Source: Streptomyces radiopugnans
Lineage (GTDB): Bacteria > Actinomycetota > Actinomycetes > Streptomycetales > Streptomycetaceae
Direction: 5' to 3'
DNA: 64,000 nucleotides
Assembly: GCF_900110735.1 (NCBI RefSeq)
Contig: NZ_FOET01000008.1
Coordinates: 1-64,000, forward strand
In this document: positions 14,713-22,726 of the stretch, in pieces
Layout of the letters: each line of letters begins with the position of its first letter
Numbering within the stretch: position 1 is the first letter of the stretch
Translations under genes and position numbers: made by a program
Notes under the pieces: model-generated
Told to the model about the DNA's origin: nothing
Seen by the model: only the letters and a program-made list of their open reading frames with translations
Databases searched by the model: none

Positions 14713-15912
14713 ATGGAACTCGGATTCCTGAGCCCGATCTTCGACCGTCCCGGCCCCTGGGCCTCGGTCTACTTCGACACCTCGTGGACGACCGAGGACG
14801 CGGCCGCCCGCCACGAACTCGCCGCCCGCGAGGTCCACGATCTGCTCAAGAGCCAGGGGGCGGACGAGCGCACCCGCAAGGCGGTGTACGACGCCCTCCT
14901 GGCGCTGCCGCGCAGTTCGGCCTCGCCGGGGCGGGCGCTGTTCGCCACCGCGGGCGAGGTGGTGCTCGACCCGGCGCTGGCCCGGGCGCCCAGCGGCGGC
15001 CCGCACGCCACCTGGGGCCCGCTGCCGCACACCACGCCGCTGCTGGAGCTGATGGACACCGCCCCCACCTGCCTGCTGGCCCGCATCGACCGCACCGGTG
15101 CGGACCTGGAGCTGCTGGGTTCGTTCGGCAGGCGCGAGGCCGGCCAGATCCAGGGGGAGGACTGGCCGCTGCACCGCACCCCGAACGCCGACTGGTCCGA
15201 GCGGCGGTTCCAGAACTCGGTGGAGAACACCTGGGAGCACAACGCCGCCCTCATCGCCGAGAGTCTGAGGACGCGCCAGGCCGAGACGGGTGCGGAGGTG
15301 CTGGTCCTGGCCGGCGACACCCGCGAGTGCCACGCCGTGCACGACCGGCTGGCTCCGGAGTTCCGGGGTACGGCCGTCATCGCCGAGCACGGGGTGCGCG
15401 CCCCGGGCCGCAACGCGGCGGCCGGCGAGGAGAAGCTGGAGAAGGAGGTGGAGGCGGCCCGCGCCTCGTACGCGCACCGCCGCATCGCCGAGGCCATGGA
15501 GCGGTTCCAGGCCGGGCGGGTGCCGACCGACGACGGGAGGGTGGGCGCCGCCGAGGGGGTGCCCGCGCTGGTGGACGCCGCCCGCGAGCACCGCATCTCC
15601 GCCCTGCTGGTCCGCCCCGACGGGCCCGATCTGCACCGCGAGGTGTGGGTGGGCGACGAGCCCGACCAGGTGGCGGTGCGCCGCACCGACATGCAGTACC
15701 TGGGCGAGACCCGTCCCGTCAGCGCCCGCGCGGACGACGCGCTGCTGCGGTCGGCGGTGGCGACCGGCGCCGAGGTGATCTCCGTGGGGCCGCTCGCGGA
15801 GGAGCCCGGCACCCCCGAGGGGCTGCCGGTGGGCGGGCTCGGCGCGCTGCTGCGCTGGCCCTACGGCGGGCCTCCGGCGGAGGGCTCGACCGGCGGCTCG
15901 GCCCCGTCGTAG
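14713..15912 (+). CDS. baeRF/Vms1-related release-factor-like protein
   Basis: 399 residues, ATG with AGGAG upstream. The sequence has the layout of the bacterial release-factor-1-like (baeRF) families related to eukaryotic Vms1/ANKZF1 and Pelota. It starts with LSPIFDRPGPWASVYFDTSW and LFATAGEVVLD, has the central ARIDRTGADLELL and NSVENTWEHNAALIAE segments with candidate catalytic residues, and ends in an eL30-like domain (VLVLAGDTRECHAVHDRL, ALLVRPDG). Vms1 releases peptidyl-tRNA from stalled ribosomes; a similar role in actinobacteria is inferred. No GGQ motif is seen. A stress-type promoter candidate is upstream. Confidence 0.75.
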   Translation: MELGFLSPIFDRPGPWASVYFDTSWTTEDAAARHELAAREVHDLLKSQGADERTRKAVYDALLALPRSSASPGRALFATAGEVVLDPALARAPSGGPHATWGPLPHTTPLLELMDTAPTCLLARIDRTGADLELLGSFGRREAGQIQGEDWPLHRTPNADWSERRFQNSVENTWEHNAALIAESLRTRQAETGAEVLVLAGDTRECHAVHDRLAPEFRGTAVIAEHGVRAPGRNAAAGEEKLEKEVEAARASYAHRRIAEAMERFQAGRVPTDDGRVGAAEGVPALVDAAREHRISALLVRPDGPDLHREVWVGDEPDQVAVRRTDMQYLGETRPVSARADDALLRSAVATGAEVISVGPLAEEPGTPEGLPVGGLGALLRWPYGGPPAEGSTGGSAPS

Positions 15913-15992
15913 AGCACCGGGCGGCGGGCCCGCCCACACCGCCCCGGTTCCACATTCCGGAACGGTTCTGCTCGCATGGCAAGACGACGCGG

Positions 15993-16004
15993 TACGGTGC
16001 GCGC
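15993..16004 (+). promoter_or_regulatory. Leaderless-type -10 element
   Basis: TACGGT (15993-15998), 6 nt, ATG at 16005. No Shine-Dalgarno sequence. Confidence 0.55.
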
Positions 16005-16814
16005 ATGCCGAGACCGAACGTCGTGTACACCCACGGCCACCACGAGTCCGTCCTGCGCTCCCACCGGTGGCGCACCGCCGCCAACTCCGCCGCCTACCTC
16101 CTGCCCGCCCTGGCCCCGGGCCTGTCGGTGCTGGACGTGGGCTGCGGCCCGGGCACCGTCACCGCGGATCTGGCCGCCCTGGTCGCGCCCGGGGAGGTGG
16201 TGGGCGTGGACCGGGCCGAGGACGTACTGGCCGAGGCCCGGTCCACCGCCGCCGCCCGCGGCCTGGGAAACGTCCGCTTCGCGCGGGCGGACGTCCTCGC
16301 CCTGGACTTCCCCGACGACTCCTTCGACGTCGTCCACGCCCACCAGGTGCTCCAGCACGTCGGCGACCCGGTGGCGGCGCTGCGCGAGATGCGCCGGGTG
16401 TGCCGCCCGGGCGGAGTGGTCGCAGCCCGCGACGCCGACTACGCGTCGATGGCCTGGTACCCCCTGGTGCCCGGTCTGGACGACTGGCTCGGCCTGTACC
16501 GCCGGGTCGCCCGGGCGGGCGGCGGCGAGCCGGACGCGGGCCGCCGGCTGCTCTCCTGGGCCCGCGAGGCCGGCTTCACGGACGTCACCGCGGGCGCGGA
16601 CGTCTGGTGCTTCGCCGCGGAGGCGGACCGCGCCTGGTGGAGCGGTCTGTGGGCGGAGCGCACCACCGGCTCCGCCTACGCCCGCCTCGCCGTCGAGGGC
16701 GGGCACACGGACCGGGCGGGGCTGGAGCGGATCGCCGCCGCCTGGCACGAGTGGGGCGGGCATCCCGGCGGATGGTTCTCGGTGCCGCACGGGGAGATCC
16801 TGTGCCGGGCCTGA
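16005..16814 (+). CDS. SAM-dependent methyltransferase (UbiE/Methyltransf_11 type)
   Basis: 269 residues. Motif I is LSVLDVGCGPGTVTADLA, followed by the acidic GVDRAE end of strand 2, FARADVLALDFPDDSFDVV and HVGDPVAALREMRRVCRPGG, the usual order of class I methyltransferases. The C-terminal region (about 170-269) is rich in Trp/Gly and probably forms a substrate cap. The N-terminal YTHGHHESVLRSHRWRT segment is common in actinobacterial members annotated as methyltransferases of unknown substrate. No biosynthetic partners are adjacent. Confidence 0.85.
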   Translation: MPRPNVVYTHGHHESVLRSHRWRTAANSAAYLLPALAPGLSVLDVGCGPGTVTADLAALVAPGEVVGVDRAEDVLAEARSTAAARGLGNVRFARADVLALDFPDDSFDVVHAHQVLQHVGDPVAALREMRRVCRPGGVVAARDADYASMAWYPLVPGLDDWLGLYRRVARAGGGEPDAGRRLLSWAREAGFTDVTAGADVWCFAAEADRAWWSGLWAERTTGSAYARLAVEGGHTDRAGLERIAAAWHEWGGHPGGWFSVPHGEILCRA

Positions 16815-16899
16815 GGCGGTCCTGACACGGACCCGGCGCGGCCCTGCGCCGGGACGGGATGCCCGGCGGGGCGCGCCTGACTCCGTACGCGCCCCCAAC

Positions 16900-16912
16900 T
16901 AGGCTCCCCCGC
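16900..16912 (+). promoter_or_regulatory. Leaderless-type -10 element
   Basis: TAGGCT (16900-16905), 7 nt, ATG at 16913. Confidence 0.55.
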
Positions 16913-17257
16913 ATGGAGATTCTGGGTACTGCGCTGCGCGTGTGTGTCGACGACCTGGACGCGGCGGCGGGCGTGTACGAGCGGCTCACCGGTGCCGAGG
17001 CCATGCGGTTCGCGCAGGGCCCCGTCTCGGCGGCCGCGGTCGGCCCCTTCCTGCTGATGAGCGGCCCGCCCGGGCCGATGGAGGTCCTCAGCAAGGTCAC
17101 CGCCACGCTGGCGGTGCGGGACGTGGAGGAGGCGGCGGCCGACCTCCGGGCCGTCGGCGCCGAGATCATCGCCGGCCCGCAGTCCACGCCCATCGGCCGG
17201 AACCTGGTGGCCCGCCACCCCGACGGCTCGGTCTTCGAGTACGTCGACCGCCGGTAG
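16913..17257 (+). CDS. VOC-family (glyoxalase-fold) protein
   Basis: 114 residues, a single VOC module pair of the glyoxalase/bleomycin-resistance/dioxygenase superfamily: ILGTALRVCVDDLDAAAGVYERLTG at the start, TLAVRDVEEAAADLRAVGAE in the middle and RNLVARHPDGSVFEYVD at the end. The C-terminal Glu in FEYVD is a typical metal ligand; an N-terminal His ligand is absent, so metal-dependent catalysis is doubtful and a binding role is possible. The stop codon lies inside a 28-bp tandem repeat. Confidence 0.8.
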   Translation: MEILGTALRVCVDDLDAAAGVYERLTGAEAMRFAQGPVSAAAVGPFLLMSGPPGPMEVLSKVTATLAVRDVEEAAADLRAVGAEIIAGPQSTPIGRNLVARHPDGSVFEYVDRR

Positions 17258-17362
17258 GCGGGCGGAGGGAAGAGCCCGCCGGTAGGCGGGCGGAGGGAAG
17301 AGCCCGCCGGTAGGCGGGCCGAGAGAGGCAGCCCGCCGGGGGCGGACGTGAGGGTGAGCCCG
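17251..17362. repeat. 28-bp tandem repeat, four units, each with a hairpin
   Basis: Units: 17251-17278 and 17279-17306 are identical; 17307-17335 and 17336-17362 are diverged copies. Each contains an inverted repeat (GGCGGGC with GCCCGCC), so the array would transcribe as a row of hairpins. The first unit overlaps the last three codons of the VOC gene. Confidence 0.85.
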
Positions 17363-17380
17363 CCCCCGGCGGGCTCACCC
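17352..17380. terminator. Bidirectional terminator between VOC and oxidoreductase genes
   Basis: A 13-bp perfect stem (17352-17364 with 17368-17380) with a 3-nt loop, 13 nt before the minus-strand stop at 17393. Confidence 0.8.
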
Positions 17381-17392
17381 CGGGAGGCCGCG

Positions 17393-18316
17393 TCAGGAGA
17401 CGTCGATGACGACCTTCCCCCTGGTCCGCCCGGACTGGCTGAGCCGCCACGCCTCGGCGGTCTCGGCCAGCGGCACCGCACGGTCGACGCCGACCGTCAG
17501 CTTCCCGGCGTCGGCCAGGTCCGCCAGGGCGGCGAGGTCGGCCGGATCGGGCCTTACGAACAGGTAGTGGCCGCCCTTGGCCATCACCTCGGCGTCGACG
17601 ATCGACAGCACCCGCGTGGAGTCCTTGAGCACCTGCTGCGACACGTCGATCGACTCGCCGCCGACGAAGTCGAAGGCCGCGTCCACACCGCCGGGCGCCA
17701 GCTCGCGCACCCGGTCGGCCAGCCCCTCGCCGTAGACGACCGGCTCGGCTCCCAGCTCCCGCAGGAAGTCGTGGTTGCGCTCGCTTGCCGTGCCGATGAC
17801 CCGCGCACCCCACGCGGCCGCGATCTGCACCGCCAGCGAGCCGACGCCGCCGGCCGCGGCGTGGATCAGCACGGTGTCGCCCTCGCCCACGCCCAGCCGC
17901 TTCAGCGACTGGTACGCGGTGAGCCCGGCCAGCGGCAGCCCCGCCGCCTGCTGCCAGCTCAGCGCGGCGGGCTTGCGGGCCAGGGTGCGCACGGGCGCGG
18001 CGACCAGCTCGGCGTAGGTGCCGTTCTGCGCCCAGTCCTTGCGGACGTACCCGATCACCTCGTCGCCGGGGGCGAACTCCTTCGCGTCCGGGCCGGTCCG
18101 CTCCACCACGCCCGCCACGTCCCAGCCGGGCACCAGCGGGAAGTGGGCGTCGAGGACCGGGTCGAGGTAGCCCGCCCCGACCTTCCAGTCCACCGGGTTC
18201 ACCCCGGCCGCCTTCACCCGTACCAGGATCGCGTCGGGCCCCACCTTGGGCTCGGGCAGGTCGGTGAGGGTCAGGTCGTCGGGTCCGCCGTACTCGTTCA
18301 AAACGATTGCCTTCAT
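17393..18316 (-). CDS. NADP-dependent quinone oxidoreductase (MDR family)
   Basis: 307 residues from the ATG at 18316; GGGGAAG lies about 11 nt upstream. Zinc-free medium-chain dehydrogenase of the quinone oxidoreductase type: VLNEYGGPDDLTLTDLPEP start, VKAAGVNPVDWKV, GWDVAGVVERTG, and the nucleotide-binding IHAAAGGVGSLAVQIA. No structural-zinc Cys cluster is seen. These enzymes use NADPH to reduce quinones or enones, often as a detoxification step. It converges with the VOC gene. Confidence 0.88.
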   Translation of the reverse strand: MKAIVLNEYGGPDDLTLTDLPEPKVGPDAILVRVKAAGVNPVDWKVGAGYLDPVLDAHFPLVPGWDVAGVVERTGPDAKEFAPGDEVIGYVRKDWAQNGTYAELVAAPVRTLARKPAALSWQQAAGLPLAGLTAYQSLKRLGVGEGDTVLIHAAAGGVGSLAVQIAAAWGARVIGTASERNHDFLRELGAEPVVYGEGLADRVRELAPGGVDAAFDFVGGESIDVSQQVLKDSTRVLSIVDAEVMAKGGHYLFVRPDPADLAALADLADAGKLTVGVDRAVPLAETAEAWRLSQSGRTRGKVVIDVS

Positions 18317-18398
18317 ACCCCGCACAACTTCCCCGCCCGAGAAGATCATTCCCCCCGTCCGCCCGGCAGGCGCGCGAACGGCGGCACCGCGCCGTCCG

Positions 18399-18629
18399 CT
18401 ATCTGCGCCGGACCAGGTACATCCCGGACAGCAGCCCGATCACACCGGGGATCAGCAGCGCCACCCACAGCGGCATGGTCACGATCGGGACCAGCAGCCT
18501 GACCTCGGTCCGCGCGGTGTTCTGGAAGACGAAGACCAGGGTGGCGGCCAGCAGCAGCAGTACCAGCACCTTGCCCGGGGTCAGAAAGCCGCGCGCGCCC
18601 CCGTCGCCCGTTCTCCTGTGTGTGCTCAT
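18399..18629 (-). CDS. LapA/DUF1049-like small membrane protein
   Basis: 76 residues with two transmembrane segments (about 19-37: KVLVLLLLAATLVFVFQN; and 48-70: VTMPLWVALLIPGVIGLLSGMY). The F-x-F-Q-N-x2-x2-V-R pattern at the end of helix 1 is characteristic of the lipopolysaccharide-assembly protein A domain family, widespread in actinobacteria as a membrane protein of unknown role. It is followed by a polar RRR terminus. A GGTGG just before the ATG may serve as ribosome binding site. Confidence 0.78.
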   Translation of the reverse strand: MSTHRRTGDGGARGFLTPGKVLVLLLLAATLVFVFQNTARTEVRLLVPIVTMPLWVALLIPGVIGLLSGMYLVRRR

Positions 18630-18676
18630 GCCACCACCATGGGCGCGGTGGCCGCGGCCCGCCCGGCGGGCCGTCC

Positions 18677-19321
18677 CTACGGAGTGCTCTCCTCCCCCGT
18701 ACGGGGGAGGGCGAGCGCCACGGCCGCCGCGTAGCCCTCGGGCGCGGCCACGTCCGTGAGCTCCCAGCCGGGGATCCCGGCAGGGGTCGCGAGGCTGCCG
18801 ACGTAGGTGGTGCCCGGGTCCTCGCCCAGGCCGGCGCCGGTGCCCTTGAGGTACGCCTCCTTCCTCGTCCAGCAGCGGGCGAAGGCGGCCGGGCGGCCGG
18901 CCGGCGCCAGTCTGCCGATCTCGGCGCGCTCGCGCGGGTGGAGGGCGGAGACGGTCTCCGCGACGACAGCGGCCGTGGGGTACGCCTCCACGTCGGCGCC
19001 TACGGGAGCGCCGTCCAGGACGATCAGCACCACGTCGCCGGCGTGCGACAGCGAGAAGTGCACCGGGTTGCCGGGCACGGCCGGGCGGCCGTGCGGCCCG
19101 CCGCACAGCGGGCACGGCTCGCGGGTGAGGGGGACGGCGGCGGGGTCGGTGCCCAGGACCGCGGCCAGTTCCAGACGCAGGGCCGTGTGGGCGACCCGGT
19201 AGCGGTCACGGTCGGCCTCCCGGACGAACGCCGCGCAGCGGGCACGCTCCTCCTCGGACAGCACCGCCCCGTCGCGTACGCCGGCCGCGTGCTCGGACAC
19301 GCGCAGTACGTGCAGCTTCAA
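18677..19321 (-). CDS. Sfp-type 4'-phosphopantetheinyl transferase
   Basis: 214 residues. The start is a TTG at 19321 preceded by AAGGAGG with 4-nt spacing. It transfers phosphopantetheine from CoA to a carrier-protein Ser. Motifs are complete: the substrate-binding NPVHFSLSHAGD, the Mg-binding VGADVEAY, and WTRKEAYLKGTGAGL. The Cys pair CPLCGG near residue 70 is also found in many actinomycete members. No PKS, NRPS or fatty-acid synthase gene is adjacent, so it probably serves clusters elsewhere on the chromosome. A methyltransferase gene lies 28 nt upstream on the same strand, probably the same operon. Confidence 0.92.
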   Translation of the reverse strand: MKLHVLRVSEHAAGVRDGAVLSEEERARCAAFVREADRDRYRVAHTALRLELAAVLGTDPAAVPLTREPCPLCGGPHGRPAVPGNPVHFSLSHAGDVVLIVLDGAPVGADVEAYPTAAVVAETVSALHPRERAEIGRLAPAGRPAAFARCWTRKEAYLKGTGAGLGEDPGTTYVGSLATPAGIPGWELTDVAAPEGYAAAVALALPRTGEESTP

Positions 19322-19349
19322 CCCGCCTCCTTGGGTGTCGCGCCGCCCG

Positions 19350-20057
19350 TCAGGGACGTCTGACGCAGGTGTAGGCGCCGAAGAGGCGCCTTTCGTACTC
19401 CGCCTCCACTATCTCGAACCCGGCGGCTTCCAGCATCGGTTCCAGCAGCCAGCGGAAGGTGCTGTACTCGGTGCGCAGGTGCTCGGCGTAGTCCCGGCGG
19501 GTGTAGCCGAGCGCGGGATCGCCGGCCGCGCCCGCCATCCACTCCTCCAGCACCTGCCCGGCCTCACCCGGCCGGAAGTCGAAGACGAGGTCGCGCAGGC
19601 GGAGCACACCGCCGGGCCGCAGTGCGCGGGCGATGCGGTCCAGCGCCAGTGCCTTGAAGAAGTCGGGCAGTTGGTGGAGGGCGTGCCGGGTGTGCACGGC
19701 GTCGGCGGGCGGCCCGGTGTGCTCGTAGGTGAGGAAGCCGGCCCGGACGCACTCCAGGTTCGCCGCCGCCTCCCGCCCGGCCCGCGCCCGCAGGTGGTCC
19801 AGCATCGCGGGCGAGACGTCCACGGCCACCACCCGGGTGAACTCACGGGCCGCGGCCAGCGCGAACCGCCCGGTCCCGGCGCCCAGATCGACCACGGTGG
19901 CGTCCCTCCCCACACCGTGGCGGCGCAGCGCGTCGATGTCCGGCGCCGGGTCGGGGTGCCCCTGCTTGCGGTCGAATCCGGCCACGAAGGCGGGGTCCAG
20001 ATGCTCGGGACCGGCATGGGCGAGTTCGTCGATCATCCAGGGCTCGGTGGCGGTCAT
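19350..20057 (-). CDS. Class I SAM-dependent methyltransferase
   Basis: 235 residues. Motif I VVDLGAGTGRFALAAA, strand-2 acidic VVAVDVSPAML, then VRAGFLTYEHTGPPADAVHTRHALHQLPDF and ALRPGGVLRLRDLVFDF. The C-terminal EYSTFRWLLEPMLEAAGFEIVEAEY is typical of the Methyltransf_25 group. A CACGAT hexamer 6 nt before the ATG and no Shine-Dalgarno sequence suggest leaderless translation. It is followed by the phosphopantetheinyl transferase gene. Substrate unknown. Confidence 0.85.
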   Translation of the reverse strand: MTATEPWMIDELAHAGPEHLDPAFVAGFDRKQGHPDPAPDIDALRRHGVGRDATVVDLGAGTGRFALAAAREFTRVVAVDVSPAMLDHLRARAGREAAANLECVRAGFLTYEHTGPPADAVHTRHALHQLPDFFKALALDRIARALRPGGVLRLRDLVFDFRPGEAGQVLEEWMAGAAGDPALGYTRRDYAEHLRTEYSTFRWLLEPMLEAAGFEIVEAEYERRLFGAYTCVRRP

Positions 20058-20100
20058 GGTCCGATCGTGGCATGCGGCGCGTACGGTCCGCCCCGGGTTT

Positions 20101-20661
20101 TCAGCGCGGCCCGCCGGGCGCGTGGCGGGCGGTGTGCTCGGCGAAGGGCGCGATGCCCACCTCGGCGCGCAGGGCGTCCACCCGGGCGGGGTCGGGGTCG
20201 GCGCACGGCCAGGGGACGGGGGCGCCGTCGCGCACGCCCGCGATCTGGGTGCCGTAGATCTGCGGGCGGCCCTCGTTGACCAGGACGCGGTCGCGGAGGA
20301 AGGCGAGGTGGCGCGGGCTCGCCCCGCCGTCGGCCACGGCCCGCTCCAGCAGGCTCAGCGCGCGGCGCTGGAGGCCGAGTTGGCGGTCGGCGTGCTGGGC
20401 GACGAGCCAGGCGCCGGTGGCGGCCTCCTCGCCGGCGCCCGCCGCGGTCGGCCAGCCGTACTCGTCCAGGATCCGCTCCAGGCGGTCGCCGTGCTCGGCG
20501 GTCAGTCTGCGCCAGGCGAGCTGCTCGGCGAAGTCGTCGCTGAGCCCCAGGTGCGCCGAGCCCGTCTGCTCCCGCTTCATCGCGCGCAGTTCGGCCGCCA
20601 CGTCCTCCGGGATGCCGCCGGGCGCCGCCGCCCTGTCCCCCACGTTCCCCATGTCCCCCAT
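20101..20661 (-). CDS. DUF6624 protein
   Basis: 186 residues from the ATG at 20661, with AAGGAG 9 nt upstream. The DUF6624 pattern is present: ILDEYGWPTAAGAGEEAATGAWLVAQHAD, LQRRALSLLERAVADG, LAFLRDRVLVNEGRPQIYGTQI and the ending DALRAEVGIAPFAEH. The conserved A-W-L-x2-Q-H-A-D and Y-G-T-Q segments recur in bacterial members but no activity is known. Soluble, mostly helical. The first residues are a Met/Gly/Asp repeat (MGDMGNVGD). Confidence 0.8.
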   Translation of the reverse strand: MGDMGNVGDRAAAPGGIPEDVAAELRAMKREQTGSAHLGLSDDFAEQLAWRRLTAEHGDRLERILDEYGWPTAAGAGEEAATGAWLVAQHADRQLGLQRRALSLLERAVADGGASPRHLAFLRDRVLVNEGRPQIYGTQIAGVRDGAPVPWPCADPDPARVDALRAEVGIAPFAEHTARHAPGGPR

Positions 20662-20838
20662 GTCCTCGCTCTCCTTCCGCCGGGCCGGGCAGGTCGGCCC
20701 CGCCGGTGCCAACGGTAGGCGCGGCGGACGGCGGGAGGATCGTCCCGGAGAACGGTGACAGAGGGGGGCCCGAACGGCGAGAACGGACACACGCCCCCGG
20801 CCCCCATCTGTCCCGGCCCCTGCCGTCCGCCGCCCGGT

Positions 20839-21627
20839 TCAGGCGGTGAGGCCGCCGTCCACGGCGATGGAGGCACCGGTGATGTACCGGCCCTGGGCGC
20901 CGGCCAGATGCGCCACCGTCGCCGCGATCTCCTCGGGCCGCCCGTAGCGGCCCAGTGCCGTCAGCCCGCTCTGGTACTCCGCGCCCGGCCCGTCGGCGGG
21001 GTTCATCCCGGTGTCGATCGGGCCCGGGTGAACGAGGTTGGCCGTGATGCCGCGCGGGCCGAGTTCACGGGCCAGCGCCTTGGTCAGGCCGGTCAGCGCG
21101 GCCTTGCCGGTGGCGTAGAGAGAGGCGCCGGGGAAGGCGACGCGCTCTGCCACGCAGCTTCCGATGGTGATCATCCGCCCGCCCTCCCCCATGTGGGCGA
21201 GGGCGGCCTGGCAGGCCAGGAAGGGGGCTCGGACGTTGACGTACAGCGTCCGGTCGACGTCCTCGGCCGCGATCTCGCCGATCGGCCCGAGGACGCCGAT
21301 CCCGGCGTTGTTCACCAGGATGTCGAGCCGCCCGAACTCCGCCGCGGCCGCGTCGACGGCGGCGCGTACGGCCGCCGGGTCGGCGCTGTCGGCGCGCACC
21401 ACCAGGGCGCGGCGGCCGAGTCCCTTGATCTTCTCGGCCACCTGCAGCGCGCTCTCCTCGGAGTCCCGGTGGGTCAGCGCCACGTCGGCGCCGTCCCGGG
21501 CGAGCCGGAGCGCCACGGCCTCGCCGATGCCGCGGCTGCCGCCTGTCACCAGCGCCGCCCTGCCGTACAGATCGTTCATGTCTGCTGTGCCGGTCATGCC
21601 GGCCGTCTCCGTCGTTTTCGTGGACAT
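20839..21627 (-). CDS. Short-chain dehydrogenase/reductase
   Basis: 262 residues from the ATG at 21627, chosen because CAGGAT lies 6 nt upstream as in other leaderless genes here; ATGs at 21597 and 21579 are also in frame and the family core begins just after the last. Classical SDR motifs: ALVTGGSRGIGEAVALRLA (NAD(P) binding), NNAGIGVLGPI, catalytic Ser in TIGSC, YATGKAAL (Tyr and Lys) and HPGPIDTGMNP. The Arg-free TGGSRGIG plus downstream THRDS suggests NADPH preference. Probably reduces a small ketone; substrate unknown. Diverges from the kinase gene. Confidence 0.9.
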   Translation of the reverse strand: MSTKTTETAGMTGTADMNDLYGRAALVTGGSRGIGEAVALRLARDGADVALTHRDSEESALQVAEKIKGLGRRALVVRADSADPAAVRAAVDAAAAEFGRLDILVNNAGIGVLGPIGEIAAEDVDRTLYVNVRAPFLACQAALAHMGEGGRMITIGSCVAERVAFPGASLYATGKAALTGLTKALARELGPRGITANLVHPGPIDTGMNPADGPGAEYQSGLTALGRYGRPEEIAATVAHLAGAQGRYITGASIAVDGGLTA

Positions 21628-21718
21628 GGATCGATCCTGGCGCGGCGCGGCCCGGGGGTCCGGCGGCATTCGGACGTCGCGTTCGGCGGCGGGGCGGCGG
21701 TGGGGACGGCGGCCCGCC

Positions 21719-21731
21719 TATGCTCGCCCCC
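21719..21731 (+). promoter_or_regulatory. Leaderless-type -10 element
   Basis: TATGCT (21719-21724), 7 nt, ATG at 21732. No Shine-Dalgarno sequence. Confidence 0.55.
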
Positions 21732-22676
21732 ATGACGCCCGCCGACCCGGTGCCGCCCGGCCTGCCCGTGGTGAGGACCGTCTCCGGTTACCCGGGCGGG
21801 CCCGAGTGGCTGGGTCGACTGCCCGACCTGATCGGGGAGTTGGCCGAGCGGTGGGAGCTGGTGCCCGGCGAGCCGTTCGCCGGGGGCAGCGTCTCGTGGG
21901 TGGCGCCGGTGCGGCGCGCGGACGGCTCCGACGCGGTGCTCAAGGTGAGCTGGCCGCACCGGGAGGCGGCCGGGGAGGGCGAGGCCCTGCGGCTGTGGGA
22001 CGGTCGGGGCGCGGTGCGGCTGTACGAGCACGACGCCGGGCGGTACGCGCTGCTGCTGGAGCGCTGCGCACCGGGCACCGAACTGGGCCGGGCCGCGGAA
22101 CTGCCCGCCGAGGAGCGGCTGCTGGCCGGGGCGGAGGTGCTGCGCGAGCTGTGGAGCACGCCCGTTCCGCCGGACGCGGGGCTGGAGACGGTGGCGGAGG
22201 TGACCGCCGGGTGGGCGGACCTGGCCGAGGGGCGGATGGCGCGGCTGCGGCCCGCCGGCTTCGATCCGGCCCTGGTGGCGCTGGGGGTGCGGCTGCTGCG
22301 CGAGCTGCCGGGGACGGCCGCCCGCGAGGCGGTGGTGCACGGCGACCTCAACCCCGGCAACGTCCTGTCCGCCGGACGGCGGCCCTGGCTGGCCGTCGAC
22401 GCCAAGCCGATGACCGGCGATCCGCTGTACGACCCCTGGCCGCTGGTCGAGCAGATCGGCTACGCCTTCGGGCAGCCCGTCCCGCGTGACGTGGTCGCCG
22501 CGCGGTGCTCGCTGGTGGCCGGCGCGCTCGGCGAGGACGCGGGACGGCTGACGGCGTGGGCGGCGGCGCGACGCGTGGAGTCGGCGCTGTGGGCCGTGGC
22601 CGAGGGCGGCGACCTGGAGGCGGGCAAGGCGATGATGGCCCAGGTGCGCACCCTGGCGGATCTGGCGGGGCTTTGA
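21732..22676 (+). CDS. Aminoglycoside/hydroxyurea-type phosphotransferase
   Basis: 314 residues. Protein-kinase-like fold of the APH(6)/hydroxyurea kinase group: a Lys in AVLKVSWPH (ATP binding), LLLERCAPGTELG, the catalytic loop VVHGDLNPGNVL with Asp and Asn, and the metal-binding WLAVDAKPMTGDPLYDPWPLVEQ. Relatives phosphorylate streptomycin at the 6-hydroxyl, but most Streptomyces paralogues are uncharacterised and many are not resistance genes. No streptomycin cluster genes are nearby, so a resistance role is only a possibility. Confidence 0.85.
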   Translation: MTPADPVPPGLPVVRTVSGYPGGPEWLGRLPDLIGELAERWELVPGEPFAGGSVSWVAPVRRADGSDAVLKVSWPHREAAGEGEALRLWDGRGAVRLYEHDAGRYALLLERCAPGTELGRAAELPAEERLLAGAEVLRELWSTPVPPDAGLETVAEVTAGWADLAEGRMARLRPAGFDPALVALGVRLLRELPGTAAREAVVHGDLNPGNVLSAGRRPWLAVDAKPMTGDPLYDPWPLVEQIGYAFGQPVPRDVVAARCSLVAGALGEDAGRLTAWAAARRVESALWAVAEGGDLEAGKAMMAQVRTLADLAGL

Positions 22677-22695
22677 GCCGCGGGACCCGGTGGGA

Positions 22696-22711
22696 GAGCG
22701 GGGCGCCGCTC
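22696..22711. terminator. Weak hairpin between convergent genes
   Basis: A 6-bp stem (22696-22701 with 22706-22711) lies between the kinase stop (22676) and the peptidase stop (22727). A partial second copy of the right arm follows. Weak for a terminator. Confidence 0.4.
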
Positions 22712-22726
22712 GGACAGGGGCGCCGC

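Noticed and set aside
17251..17362. Possible CRISPR array
   Set aside because: The units abut directly with no unique spacers, and no cas genes are present.
21732..22676. Antibiotic-resistance gene
   Set aside because: The kinase fold is certain, but there is no cluster context and no substrate-specific residue that shows aminoglycoside resistance.
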